Positions 12,551-27,100 of a stretch of DNA of 64,000 nucleotides are shown here, one piece after another. Source of the stretch: Panulirus ornatus (Eukaryota > Arthropoda > Malacostraca > Decapoda > Palinuridae); the NCBI RefSeq assembly GCF_036320965.1, contig NC_092225.1, positions 74,285,935 to 74,349,934 of the forward strand, given 5' to 3'. Under the pieces are notes generated by a model. It was not told the origin of the DNA. It saw nothing but the letters and a program-made list of their open reading frames with translations, and did not search any database. Each line of letters starts with the position of its first letter. Within the stretch, counting starts at the first letter, position 1. The position numbers were made by a program, and so were the translations under genes.

Positions 12551-15500
12551 GTAAGTGACTTGGCAACAGTTCTGGTGACACCGCTAGTCCTGGCCGTCGT
12601 TCTCCCGGTCAGCCCCATCTTGGTAAGTGACCCCAAATTTGCACCAAGCCAATCCTGGCATAGTTACTAGCAGAGCTGCTGCCAGGGTGGTTGAGAGCGA
12701 AGGTGAAGACAATGGTCGACAGTGGGGAGGTAGGTTGCGTCGTGGTTACGATCATGATGGGTAAGGTCACCTTCAGCAGAGGAGGTAAGGCTGCGGTGAG
12801 GTGGTAGTGAGCGTTGCAATTATAGGAGATGAGGGTAGGATTGGCAGGGGCGTTGCTGGGATAAAGGTTCTGTGGTCTGCAGACGAAGGAAGTTAAGGGG
12901 CCATGTAGAACAAGGTGTGTGCCTTCAGGGATGTGGGGAAATTGAGTGATAAATGTACCGAACCGGGTAACTATGGCGTTGACTTCCCTGCTGTGGTGTG
13001 TATAATCATTCGACCCTCAAACAAAATGGAGTGACCTTGAGGTATGACGATTTGACCTCATAACTATACCTGTCAGGATAAGGTCAAAGACCACGCCACT
13101 CAACAGTCGTTAGGGTAGTACACAGTCGTGTTCGAAGGTCATACCATAATTTTCAAGGGGTTAAGAATGCACGCGACCTTGTTCCTTATGGTCACAAGTG
13201 GATGAGCATGAATTATAGCATGAAACTATATTTATGGCTAATGTACAACACGGTTGGACCTGTGTCCTTTCCAGGACCCACCTCTTTTCACCAACTGATA
13301 TTTCATCAACTGTGGAAAAGTCCACATCAAAATGCCACGACATGTACAGTAATAGTTCCAACTCAAGAGTTAAATTATGAAGTGTGCAATACCCATGTCC
13401 TTTCCCAGGACCCGTGTCCTTCCCAGGACCCGTGTCCTTTCCCTGGTTTTATCAGTAACTTAGACCCTCTTGGATGTTAGTCTGGGTCCCTGACACAGTT
13501 TTGAAAATGGACCACAGTGGACCATCACTGCCAAATTTAGTTCAAATTGGCCCAGCAACGTTGTGTCAGAGAAGATGGTTGTGTGATAGATCAGTACTAT
13601 AACGACTGACTGCAAGTGTTGGCAGCACCTCACCTTGCCTGCAGCTGGGTGAGGTAAGGATGGTATATGATTTAATGTTTGGTATCTTGAGGATTATGGA
13701 ACACCGTGTGACCTGTGTGACCTTCGTTATACTGATCCATACAGATGTTCATGATCTTTAGTGTGTGTAACTGTCCTCTGCAGACTGTAACGTGATCCAT
13801 GAAATACGACTACCTGTACTGACACTGAACAAGTTCAATAAAGGTGTTGTGGTTGGTTTGACCTGCAATTGTTTACCATCCTGAACAAGTTCAATAAAGG
13901 TGTTGTGGTTGGTTTGACCTGCAATTGTTTACCATCCTGAACAAGTTCAATAAAGGTGTTGTGGTTGGTTTGGTTGGTCTGACCTGCAATTGTTTACCAT
14001 CCTGAACAAGTTCAGTAAAGGTGTTGTGGTTGGTTTGGTTGGTCTAACCTGCAATTGTTTACCATCCTGAACAAGTTCAGTAAAGGTGTTGTGGTTGGTT
14101 TGGTTGGTCTGACCTGCAATTGTTTACCATCCTGAACAAGTTCAGTAAAGGTGTTGTGGTTGGTTTGGTTGGTCTGACCTGCAATTGTTTACCATCCTCC
14201 TCGGGAAGGGATCATGCTCTCCCAGTAAGTGTCGTTCGTAGTACAACTGGAATTCGTCTCCTTCACTCTATGGTCATGGCGGGCCCGAGGGCCAGGTGGT
14301 CGGGCGTGCTTGCACCTTTAGTGTTGACATCTGGCTGGCCCACTTATTATCTAGACTATATTGGCCACACGCCATGTGTGATGGCAGCAGAAGCTTGTCG
14401 AGCTGTACCACTGGCAAGGGTTACGGACACCTGCTCTGTAACTTGCGTATTTCTGATCTAATGTTAATCACCGGAGGTTAGTTCAGTGGTTCAGACCTGG
14501 AACGTACATTATGTACTCGAGGAGTCACGACTCTCTTCCTTAAGCACGGTGGTACCACTCTTAGGCATGACCTGGAATTCGACCTGACCCTTGAGGATCA
14601 AGTCCAAAGTTCCAGACAATCGTCCCCAAGCGTCCTGCTGGAGGGTCGGACTTTTGTACAAGGTTGTGTGGCTGTCCTCTAAAGTTGTACTTCTGTTCTA
14701 GAGGGTCGAACCCTTAATCTCAAGGATCACTTCTTCATTCGTTCTCGAGGGTCGTGCCTCGGTTCTCTAGGGTCGTGCCTCGGTTCTCGAAGGTTGCACT
14801 GTCTGCTAAAGGATGTACTCTAGTGCTCAAGGGGTTAAATTCCAGAGACTTTCCAGGAAGGGAAGAGTGAGGAGTGTGTGTGTACTCTGGGTACTGGACA
14901 GGTTTGGCTGCTGTTGCACCGATGGGCACAGACGTTATGAACTACTGATGTGAGACGAGTGTGAGGCAGGAGGGAACGTCTCTCACGACTGAAAATCCTT
15001 TTCTTGTCGAACATTTGACTTGTATGTTCAGGTGGCAGCTGATGTTACATGACCCCCTTTTGAAAGTGACTTGAGATTTCATCTGTCAAGCCAGTGCACA
15101 ATAAGTAGCATCATATGAGATGTCGATGCTCATGTTTTTTTTGCTTCCTCGACCTCAGCGTCAACGTACCGTATCCATGGGCTGAACCCTGAAGGTTAGT
15201 GATGATTGCAGTTGTGTGCTGTAAAATGTTTCTCGGCAGTAGCGTGTTACGTGATGATCAGAATTAACTTGTCACGAGTACCTTGCAACGTGTCAGTGAG
15301 GTGGTTTCCAGTGGAAAAATGTCCGAGGTCATTTGAGTCAAATACGCGTTTACTGAGGCTATTACCTGTAAATTTGAGTCTGCTGGTGGTAGGGAAACCC
15401 CAACTAGGAGGGGATAGTGGGTTAAGTCGAGTTGGAATATTGAGGAGACCAGCTCAATGTATCCGAGCACACTGTTTTGGAGCGATTGTGCTTCAAACCC

Positions 15501-18500
15501 AAGGTGTCTTGTAGAGACCATCGCAACAACACCTGATCCTATGTAGAATCTCTTACGATTGGGACAGTAAGAGTCCCAGACTCGTTTCATGACGGTAAGA
15601 GTGGCCCCTGAAAATCTTTGAAAAACTTTGGTCATTTGCTAACAGATGACCTTTGATGCATGTGTTGTCCGATACAACGGGAAGGGTTGGTATTTTGAAG
15701 TGGGAAGTAGGGTGATCCCGGACAGCAGTGCAGCTTCATTGTAGTTTTGAAATCACTGTAAAAAAAAAAAAGAAAAAGAAACTAAGATCTGAGGTTCAAC
15801 TAAGAGGGAGTCAAGGTCACAAAGTCACTCTAGGAAAACTTTTCTCCGTCAACTAATCCCAAAAGGTGTCCGAACTGTTTTGGAGGCCAGGTTCCTACCT
15901 AACCAGTTTTGCACCTCAGAACTGACGAAATCCCTGGATACAGGTACACTGTGTTCAGCTCTGGAATTACCACACAAAGTAATGGCTGATATTTTTTCAT
16001 ATACTGTCTCTGAAGGCAGTAATGGTGGGAAAGTCTTGCCTGGTGACGAGAGCTCAAGAAAGTAGAGAGCACGTGAAGTTCTTCCTGCTACTGGTCGCTG
16101 TCTATGAAGTTATTGCTAAAGCAGCTTTATCGTGTTGTAATTTGGTGTGGGGTGACCTCGGAACGGCAGCAGAGGCGTCAGGTGTGGGGAGTCGCTGGTC
16201 TCGCTTCACACTTTTTTTTATTCTGTTGGTGGTCTGTCCTGGGGCAGTCCACGAGCATCGTGCATATGAACCTGCCTGGCCTGGTGGACGGAGCATATGT
16301 AATCAACTTGAATGATCAGTTTTTGAGGCTCCTACACAACTCCGCACGTGGCATCCCGGAGTGTCAACATTCGTTAAGAATACTCTGGAGTAATTGTTTT
16401 TCCGTGTCACTCCCTGGTGAGGCGAAGGATTGCATTGTTCACTGTAAATATATGACACGGGACTAGTCGAGGGTACCTTGTTAGACTCGCAGCTTGTAAC
16501 ATGCGACTGTTTGTGTGCGTATGTGGATCCGAACCACTAAGGGAAATTAAGAATACATCATTAAGACTGTATTGTTGTGATAACATCTACACACTAACCT
16601 TAACTTACGTAAGGATGTTCATATCAAGATTGTTGTAGGGTCGGCAACACCTGTACATAAGCATTCTCTCCAGCCCAGGGAGCTCACGCCGTGACTATAT
16701 AAATTCTCAAGCTGAAGGATTACACCACAAAGAGTGGTTCAAATCCTGCCACAGTATCAGAGCGCACTTGCAACACCGGATTTCGTCACATCTTACCTCA
16801 CGCTGTACATAGACAAGGTCAAGTTGTTAATTCGCATGACCAGATATTTTTGCACTTTTGGACATCTGAGCACATCCTTCTCCCTGGTAAACACCACGTG
16901 CAGCACCAGGGTAGCACCCACTAGACTATGAATTGTTACTCATTTTTCTGACGAGTGGAGTGCCCTTCCTCGGTGATATTCTTAATTCTGAAGGTTATTA
17001 TTGGGGACAATAAGAGGCATTCCATTCTGCTTTCTATATAGATTGCTGAATAGCCTTGGAAGCTCCAGTGCTTAGCTTGTAACCTTAAATCCTATAATCC
17101 AATCCAATCCACCTTTCTTTATCTATTCCTTCTTAGCTTCCAGTTGAGACCAGCTGGTCAGGGTAGCTGGCAGATTAAGACTGGAAAAGCTCTTCCTTCA
17201 GGTGATTATGTCCCGTTCAGACGTCCTAAGTCTGGTTATTCGTGAGACACTGGATTTCATTGAGACACCTTTCCAAGCTCTCCTTTAGGGTCAAGCTCTG
17301 CTTTGAGGCTAAATTTCCCATAAAGCTAAGCTCTACTTTGAGGCGAAGTCATCCCGTGATGCGGAGTTCTTAAGGCGAAGCTCTGTGAGACTAAGTTTTC
17401 CCGCGAGAAGTTCTCGTCTGAGAGGAAGTTATCCTGCGTAACAAAGTTCACTTATAAGGGGATGTTCTCCTGTGAGGGGAAGCTCATTACCCTTCGTAAG
17501 TATACTACCGTCTTCCGCCAACAGGCATTTATGATCTTTAGACGAAAAATAATTTGCCAACATTTTTTTTTTTTGCCAGACTTTCCTTCTCTTTTCTGTA
17601 CCGAGGACACTACAGATGTTAGTTCTACTGATAAAACCTGGTTTTTTTTTTTTTCTGTACCACTTGGGACAACTTGCATTGCTTCACCGCTTCATTCGCC
17701 TCTTCTAATCGCATGCTCATCCCAAAAATCACGCCTATCCTTGGACGCTCAACAGACTTGGAGCGAACGATTATATTCTCGTGCTTTTGAATATCCCTTA
17801 AAGCTTGTGCCAGCATTTGCTTGTTTTACGTAGTTTAAAGTCCAAAACTTTGCTCTCCTAAAAAAAAAGAAATGCACTGGCACAACCTGTGTGGGTTGTA
17901 CCGGTCCCCGACTCCCATTTCCTTAATTATTATGAGTCTGGGGTATCTGCCACCAGTATAATTTTGGCAAGTTGTGATCCACCGCTGGTATGTTTACCTT
18001 CATAAATGTCAGGTCATCCTCTCTTGAGGCAGACTAGGGCCGCTGCGGCTTGTATTAGTTTGAAAGCTTTTGATGGTCTGGGTAAAGGATCTAATCTCTA
18101 ATGTCTTCCACCTTTCCTCCCTTGCTGTTCCATCTGCAGCTTCTGCTCGGTCCACTTCTTTGATTTGTAATGGTCCATCCTGTCAACACTAGTGTTCCTA
18201 AGGGTTCTGTCCCGTCTCCTCCCTTCTTCCTCCTCGACCTTAATTCATCTGTAGAATAAACCAGTGTTTACTCGTGTGCTGACGACTACTGCATTTCATT
18301 CTTCCATTATTCATCTTCATATTCTAGTTTCATCTACTAATCTCATTACGACTGCTACAAACAACTGAGGTATGGATGGAATTTCCTGGTGGGGCAGATA
18401 TAACGTTTGAGAACGCCTCAGAGACGCAGTTTTCAATAAAACCAGTTTTTATACATTTTCCTCAAGACCCTCTCTATCTCTTTTGCTTGCACTTTAGACT

Positions 18501-19412
18501 ATACTGGTCAGTGTATCAGAACTGTACAGTATTATCTGCGATGGAAACTCTCTACAGCATCAGTCTGTCTTGTCAAGTAACTTCTACTCGTGTTGAGAGG
18601 TTGACACATTTATCACTGGAGCAGTTGCTCGCGTTTTACAAAGGACTCTTTTGTCCTTGTTCAGTATTTCAGTACGCCCTTCACATTTGACCAGGATCTA
18701 GCTCCACACACATGATCAAGTCCACAGTAGCCAGACTTATCGCTGCACCAGACTGACTTCAACAACTTTCCCCATCTCTTGCTGCTGCTTTTTGTCACTA
18801 ATTTTGTAAATGGTGTTTAGTTTCTGCTTCCATGAGGTTTGCTTCTCGTCTGCCCCCTCCCACTAACAAGGCCTTGCTGTAGTTGTCATGCCACTGCGTC
18901 ACATACTGACGTTACAGCCAGTTCGAAAGTAAACTTTTTTTTTTTTTTTTTAACCCTTTTAGAATTCTAAGAGCTTTGGAATTCTACCAACTCGTGACCT
19001 TTCTAGTAACTTAATCCAATATGGAAGACAACCTTGTCATCCCCCCCCCCTCCCTTCCCCTCAGAAAAAAAAAACTTGCCCAATCTTTTATTCTTTTTTG
19101 CTGTTCATTATTGTTGTGTTCCAGGCTTGACCTCTATGACCGTCAGTGGAGGTGGGGTCGTAAGACTTTAACTCCTCCTGTAAAGGTAGCCTAGTGTGTG
19201 TGTGTGTGAGGCAAGCACGTACCGGGTGGATACTACCAGGCTTAGCACAAGACATGTCCCACAAGACTCTTTTTATCGCTAAATTTGCCTGCGGTTAGCG
19301 TTACGCGTCATCCCCGCTCAACGGAAAAAAAAAATTGGGTACCCGGAATATGTCTCCTTGATACGTCAACATAGCTCCGGTCAGGTCAAGTCAGCTGACT
19401 TTATATTCTTTA

Positions 19413-19443
<31 letters not shown>

Positions 19444-19670
19444 TTCAAACTATTCGCCATTTCCCGCGTTAGCGAGGTAGCTTTAAGAACAGAGGACTGG
19501 GCCTTTGAGGGAATATCCTCACCTGGCCCCCTTCTCTGTTCCTGCTTTTGGAAAATTAAAAAAAAAACGAGATGGGAGGATTTCCAGCCCCCCGCTCCCT
19601 CCCCTTTTAGTCGCCTTCTACGACACGCAGGGAATACGTGGGAAGTATTCTTTCTCCCCTATCCCCAGGG

Positions 19671-19714
<44 letters not shown>

Positions 19715-21092
19715 AGATTGGGGAAGAGCAGTGTGGTTTCAGAAGTGGTAGAGGATGTGTGGATCAGGTGTTTGCTTTGAAGAATGTATGTGAGAAATAC
19801 TTAGAAAAGCAAATGGATTTGCATATAGCATTTATGGATCTGGAGAAGGCATATGATAGTTGATAGAGATGCTCTGTGGAAGGTATTAAGAATATATGGT
19901 GTGGGAGGCAAGTTGTTAGAAGCAGTGAAAAGTTTTTATCGAGGATGTAAGGAATGTGTACGTGTAGGAAGAGAGGAAAGTGATTGGTTCTCAGTGAATG
20001 TAGGTTTGCGGCAGGGGTGTGTGATGTCTCCATGGTTGTTTAATTTGTTTATGGATGGGGTTGTTAGGGAGGTGAATGCAAGAGTTTTGGAAAAAGGGGC
20101 AAGTATGAAGTCTGTTGGGGATGAGAGAGCTTGGGAAGTGAGTCAGTTGTTGTTCGCTGATGATACAGCGCTGGTGGCTGATTCATGTGAGAAACTGCAG
20201 AAGCTGGTGACTGAGTTAGGTAAAGTGTGTGAAAGAAGGTTGAGTAAATGTGAATAAGAGCAAGGTAATTAGGTACAGTAGGGTTGAGGGTCAAGTCAAT
20301 TCGGAGGTAAGTTTGAATGGAGAAAAACTGGAGGAAGTAAAGTGTTTTAGATATCTGGGAGTGGATCTGGCAGCAGATGGAACCATGGAAGCGGAAGTGC
20401 ATCATAGGGTGGGGGAGGGGGCGAAAATCCTGGGAGCCTTGAAGAATGTGTGGAAGTCGAGAACATTATCTCGGAAAGCAAAAATGGGTATGTTTGGTTC
20501 CAACAATGTTGTATGGTTGCGAGGTGTGGGCTATGGATAGAGTTGTGCGCAGGAGGATGGATGTGCTGGAAATGAGATGTTTGAGGACAATGTGTGGTGT
20601 GAGGTGGTTTGATCGAGTAAGTAACGTAAGGGTAAGAGAGATGTGTGGAAATAAAAAGAGCGTGGTTGAGAGAGCAGAAGAGGGTGTTTTGAAATGGTTT
20701 GGGCACATGGAGAGAATGAGTGAGGAAAGATTGACCAAGAGGATATACGTGTCGGAGGTGGAGGGAACGAGGAGAAGAGGGAGACCAAATTGGAGGTGGA
20801 AAGATGGAGTGAAAAAGATTTTGTGCGATTGGGGCCTGAACATGCAGGAGGGTGAAAGGAGGGCAAGGAATAGAGTGAATTGGATCGATGTGGTATACCG
20901 GGGTTGACGTGCTGTCAGTGGATTGAATCAGAGCATGTGAAGCGTCTGGGGTAACCATGGAAAGCTGTGTAGGTATGTATATTTGCGTGTGTGGACGTAT
21001 GTATATACATGTGTATGGGAGTGGGTTGGGCCATTTCTTTCGTCTGTTTCCTTGCGCTACCTCGCAAACGCGGGAGACAGCGGCAAAAAAAG

Positions 21093-21132
<40 letters not shown>

Positions 21133-24008
21133 TAGGTAGTACATCCAGGTGCTGGCTGTACCCCGTTGTTCTGGTCAGCCTCGTGACCGATGCGTCAAGG
21201 CTGGAGACGTTCCTGTGAAGCTGGCGTCCTTGTGTCTGCAACTCCGGGAGAGATAGGAAGGGAGGGGAGGAGGGTTGACCTTGCAGTTGCCGTACCTCAA
21301 GCTGAAGTTCTCTGGTCAAAAACATTGCGGCCTGTTTGATCCCTGACTATAGCCCTGTGGTACCTGGGTAAGATCTGTTTTACTACTTCATGTTAGTTAA
21401 CGTTACACGACTGGCCAATATTTGCCGCAGTAGTGCCGATCTGTGCGGTGTGGAGGCTGCTAAGCTGGGAGAATCGTTCTTGGTCACTACAATCGTTACA
21501 GATCCTTTACTCTTCAACGGATAGGTTTGATGTCTCGTGTTAGCAGATGTATAAGCCCATACATAACAAAGAAAAACGGACCCGGCCGCGCAGGCCGCCT
21601 TGTGACGTCACGCGGCCCTGAACCCTCAGTTGCAAGAATACTGTGAGGGAAGATATGGATACCGAGGGAAGTTATGATAATGAGGAGAGGTGCGGATTCT
21701 GTGAGGTGAGGTACGGATACTGTGAGGTGAGGTACGGATACTGAGGGAAGTTATGAATACCGAGGAAAGTGTGAGCAAAGTGTAGATGAATCTACGTTTT
21801 CGTTAGCTTTGTACCAGTACGTTTTCTTTTAAGGCCATTGACGTAGCACACAGGCTCTACCCACATGCGTATGGGTCGACTTGGTGTACATAGGCTTAGA
21901 CCAACCGTCTTCTCGACTCTACATTTATGTAGAAAATCGATTCTTCACCAGTGGTTGTCAGTGGTGGTGTCTTTCGTTACCACTGGAGACAATGAACCAG
22001 TAGTTCGTACCGCCTACATGGGTCCCCTCCAAATAAGCAGCAGTATCGCTATGCCATCATGCCACCTTGCGCGATCATAGCTTAATCCTCGGCTCTGGTT
22101 TCCCTTCTGAAAATTTGTATTGGTGTTTTTCATTACCCTAGATGGCAGTAAGAACCTTCCAGGGTGTCTGCAACGTGCACTGCGTTGGGGCGCCTCTGGT
22201 GCCGGGCGTCTTTCCTAGGAACAAATGTCGCTACGTGGATAGTTCCAGGGGAAGGCGGTGCACCCACATGCCTGCCTGCCTGCAAGGAACAGATGCTCTT
22301 TTCTCCAAGCTTGGGTTCGCTCAGTTTGTTGCCACCCTTCGTCTGTACCTCCCACGTGTCTTTTGCTGCACTGAGGAGTGGCCCGGATCGTCCTGACTGA
22401 TCCTAGTGTTGCTCTGGTCTCTCTGGTCGGTTGTGTCCGCGCGCTCTACGTAGTAGGTGTTTGGCAGCCACCGACCAGGCTGGTATAACGTGTATTACCT
22501 GCCTGGGTAGCGGGAGGGTTAGTGACTGCTGCGTAGTGATTGAGCTACCATTTCAGTGGTGGTAAGTTCGCTTATTTGGCCCAGGTTGCTCTATACTCAC
22601 ACATGGGCGGGTGGTATCTCTATTCATCTCGAACACAACGTAACTCGCACCCGTTGTTCCTCGTAACTAAAGTTTTCCAACGGTGAGCGGTACGCGTTAG
22701 CACCCAGCCCCCCTCCCCCCTCTTTTTTTTTTTTTAGCAAAGTCTTGCTGGTTCTTGAAAGTACGATCTCTATTTCTCAACCTCGTACACACGCGCATAA
22801 AAAAAAAAAAAAAAGGGCGCTCATGGCCTAGGGGACGCATTATTCGTCGGGAGTAGACTGGCTGGAGGGCTGATAGCAACGTGAGGTTTTACAAGTACGA
22901 AGCCTCGCTCGCACTGGCTGAACTGACGAGTGCCGGCCCTGATCTTTTCATGACAAATTAATCTAAAGTTTGACTTGTATTAAGATTCCCTCATTAGATG
23001 ACTATACAAGACGGAGGTAGAGCTATAAATGAGGGAGACTGTGGAATACTTTGGTTCCATCATTTAGTAATGTTAACGTAGCAACCTAGTCGTCATAGAG
23101 ATGACGGAGAGAAATAAATGTGGACAACGGCCGGCAAAGTAATGCTACTTTGTTGACAAGAACACGAAACGCGAAGATCAGATATTCGGAAATCCATTAA
23201 CGAAAATATAGGAAGTGAATATTGTTGTCAGTAACAATGTGAAGTATACGGAAGTGTTCAGCAACAGGTGATGAATGAAACCAGTTACAGAGTTACATAG
23301 CGAGGAACATCGACCACGAAATACCGGAAATTTTTTTCTGCTCTTGTAAGACCGCACCTGGAATGTTGCCAAGTCTGGCTCCCAAACAACAAAAAAGGAG
23401 GAAAACGTAGAACAAATACAAAGACGGGCGATAAAATTGTTTAGTACTGAGAAGTTTGCCACATAACGTTAAGCTAAGATTTTTTTCCCCTTTAACGTAC
23501 ACCTGACGCTGACTTTATTTTCAATAAAATGAAAATTCCATAAAGTAGATCATAAAGATCTTCCTGAAACACGAATAGGTACCATAACAAATGAAATAAA
23601 ACTTTAAATGCGGTAATACTGACTTACAAATATAATTTCTGTGCAGGGTAGATGCGTTGAATATTTGAACAAGTTATCGTTAAACGTCGTTCATTCAAAG
23701 ACCATGAACACCTTAAAAAAAAAACGTTAGATTTTTCATGTCAGGTCATCATCAGGTCAGGTCTCTACTTACAGTGCAAATATATATTTTTTCATACATT
23801 CGCCATTTCCCGCGTTAGCAAGGTAGCGTTAGCAACAAGGGACCGAAGCTAAGAGGGGACAGTTCCATCTTTTGGAAAAGTTAATATTGGAAGAGAGGAT
23901 TTCTAGCCCCCCCCCCCCCCCCCCCCCCCGCTCCCTCACATTTTAGTTGCATTTTACGATACTGGAAATACGTGAGAAGTATTCTTTCTCACCTATCCCC
24001 AGGGATAC

Positions 24009-24100
<92 letters not shown>

Positions 24101-27100
24101 CTGAGTCCACAGGGAAAATGAAACACTATAAGTTCTCAAGTGCACTTTCATATAATAATCATATTGTCAGGGGAGACACGAGAGAAATATGTCAGTTATT
24201 ATACAACAGAGACACTTAGCTAGGACGGCATTTGGTAAACATGCGATTGTCCAAGACAGACAACGAGCGTATCATAAACTGTTATGTTTACAAATTTTAT
24301 CAACAATAAGGGGCAAGTATGAAGTCTGTTGGGGATGAGAGAGCTTGGGAAGTGAGTCAGTTGTTGTTCGCTGATGATACAGCGCTGGTGGCTGATTCAT
24401 GTGAGAAACTGCAGAAGCTGGTGACTGAGTTTGGTAAAGTGTGTGGAAGAAGAAAGTTAAGAGTAAATGTGAATAAGAGCAAGGTTATTAGGTATAGTAG
24501 GGTTGAGGGTCAAGTCAATTGGGAGGTGAGTTTGAATGGAGAAAAACTGGAGGAAGTGAAGTGTTTTAGATATCTGGGAGTGGATCTGGCAGCGGATGGA
24601 ACCATGGAAGCGGAAGTGGATCATAGGGTGGGGGAGGGGGCGAAAATTCTGGGGGCCTTGAAGAATGTGTGGAAGTCGAGAACATTATCTCGGAAAGCAA
24701 AAATGGGTATGTTTGAAGGAATAGTGGTTCCAACAATGTTGTATGGTTGCGAGGCGTGGGCTATGGATAGAGTTGTGCGCAGGAGGATGGATGTGCTGGA
24801 AATGAGATGTTTGAGGACAATGTGTGGTGTGAGGTGGTTTGATCGAGTGAGTAACGTAAGGGAAGAGAGATGTGTGGAAATAAAAAGAGCGTGGTTGAGA
24901 GAGCAGAAGAGGGTGTTTTGAAGTGGTTTGGGCACATGGAGAGAATGAGTGAGGAAAGATTGACCAAGAGGATATATGTGTCGGAGGTGGAGGGAACGAG
25001 GAGAAGAGGGAGACCAAATTGGAGGTGGAAAGATGGAGTGAAAAAGATTTTGTGTGATCGGGGCCTGAACATGCAGGAGGGTGAAAGGAGGGCAAGGAAT
25101 AGAGTGAATTGGATCGATGTGGTATACCGGGGTTGACGTGCTGTCAGTGGATTGAATCAAGGCATGTGAAGCGTCTGGGGTAAACCATGGAAAGCTGTGT
25201 AGGTATGTATATTTGCGTGTGTGGACGTATGTATATACATGTTCAATGGGGGGGGGGGTTGGGCCATTTCTTTCGTCTGTTTCCTTGCGCTACCTCGCAA
25301 ACGCGGGAGACAGCGCAAAAAGAAAATAATAAAAATAAAATATAATATATATATATAGGTAGGTAGTACATCCAGGTGCTGCTGTACCCCTTTGTTCTGG
25401 TCAGCCTCGTGACCGATGCGTCAAGGCTGGAGACGTTCCTGTGAAGCTGGCGTCCTTGTGTCTGCAACTCCGGGAGAGATAGGAAGGGAGGGGAGGAGGG
25501 TTGACCTTGCAGTTGCCGTACCTCAAGCTGAAGTTCTCTGGTCAAAAACATTGCGGCCTGTTTGATCCCTGACTATAGCCCTGTGGTACCTGGGTAAGAT
25601 CTGTTTTACTACTTCATGTTAGTAACGTTACACGACTGGCCAAATTTGCCGCAGTAGTGCCGATCTGTGCGGTGTGGAGGCTGCTAAGCTGGGAGAATCG
25701 TTCTTGGTCACTACAATCGTTACAGATCCTTTACTCTTCAACGGATAGGTTTGATGTCTCGTGTTAGCAGATGTATAAGCCCATACATAACAAAGAAAAA
25801 CGGACCCGGCCGCGCAGGCCGCCTTGTGACGTCACGCGGCCCTGAACCCTCAGTTGCAAGAATACTGTGAGGGAAGATATGGTTTCCGAGGGAAGTTATG
25901 ATAAATGAGGAGGTGCGGATTCTGTGAGGTGAGGTACGGATACTGTGAGGTGAGGTACGGATACTGAGGGAAGTTATGAATACCGAGGAAAGTGTGAGCA
26001 AAGTGTAGATGAATCTACGTTTTCGTTAGCTTTGTACCAGTACGTTTTCTTTTAAGGCCATTGACGTAGCACACAGGCTCTACCCACATGCGTATGGGTC
26101 GACTTGGTGTACATAGGCTTAGACCAACCGTCTCTCGACTCTACATTTATGTAGAAAATCGATTCTTCACCAGTGGTTGTCAGTGGTGGTGTCTTTCGTT
26201 ACCACTGGAGACAATGAACCAGTAGTTCGTACCGCCTACATGGGTCCCCTCCAAATAAGCAGCAGTATCGCTATGCCATCATGCCACCTTGCGCGATCAT
26301 AGCTTAATCCTCGGCTCTGGTTTCCCTTCTGAAAATTTGTATTGGTGTTTTTCATTACCCTAGATGGCAGTAAGAACCTTCCAGGGTGTCTGCAACGTGC
26401 ACTGCGTTGGGGCGCCTCTGGTGCCGGGCGTCTTTCCTAGAACAAATGTCGCTACGTGGATAGTTCCAGGGGAAGGCGGTGCACCCACATGCCTGCCTGC
26501 CTGCAAGGAACAGATGCTCTTTCTCCAAGCTTGGGTTCGCTCAGTTTGTTGCCACCTTCGTCTGTACCTCCCACGTGTCTTTTGCTGCAACTGAGGAGTG
26601 GCCCGGATCGTCCTGACTGATCCTAGTGTTGCTCTGGTCTCTCTGGTCGGTTGTGTCTGCGCGCTCTACGTCGTAGGTGTTTGGCAGCCACCGACCAGGC
26701 TGGTATAACGTGTATTACCTGCCTGGGTAGCGGGAGGGTTAGTGACTGCTGCGTAGTGATTGAGCTACAATTTCAGTGGTGGTAAGTTCGCTTATTTGGC
26801 CCAGGTTGCTCTATACTCACACATGGGCGGGTGGTATCTCGCTTCATCTCGCACACAAAGTAACTTGCACCACTTGTTCCTCGCAACTAAAGTTTTCCAA
26901 CGGTGAGCGGTACGCGTTAGCGCCCATCCCCCCTCTTTTTTTTTTTTTTAGCAAAGTCTTGCAGGTTCTTGAAAGTACGATCTCTATTTCTCAACCTCGT
27001 ACACACGCGCATAAAAAAAGAAAAAAAAAAGTGCGCTCATGGCCTAGGGGACTCATTATTCGTCGGGAGTAGACTGGCTGGAGGGCTGATAGCAACGTGA

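Larger units (their letters stand above)
20095..24098 (+). repeat. 4-kb duplicated segment, copy A
   Basis: Runs from the middle of a LINE RT (aggggcaagtatgaag) through the LINE 3' tail, a (TA)n tract, about 1.8 kb of otherwise single-copy DNA, a LINE C-terminal fragment and a short repeat element to a (TA)n tract. The same order recurs at 24309-28280 with an offset of about 4.2 kb. Differences are mostly one-base indels in short homopolymers plus rare substitutions. It lies wholly in SLC13 intron 1. Confidence 0.92.

Noticed and set aside
14478..14495. tRNA-like A box (ttagttcagtggt)
   Set aside because: No B box or cloverleaf in the next 60 bases.
20347..21144. Minus-strand 265-codon frame over the LINE
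   Set aside because: Antisense shadow of the plus-strand RT; the sense frame carries the RT motifs.
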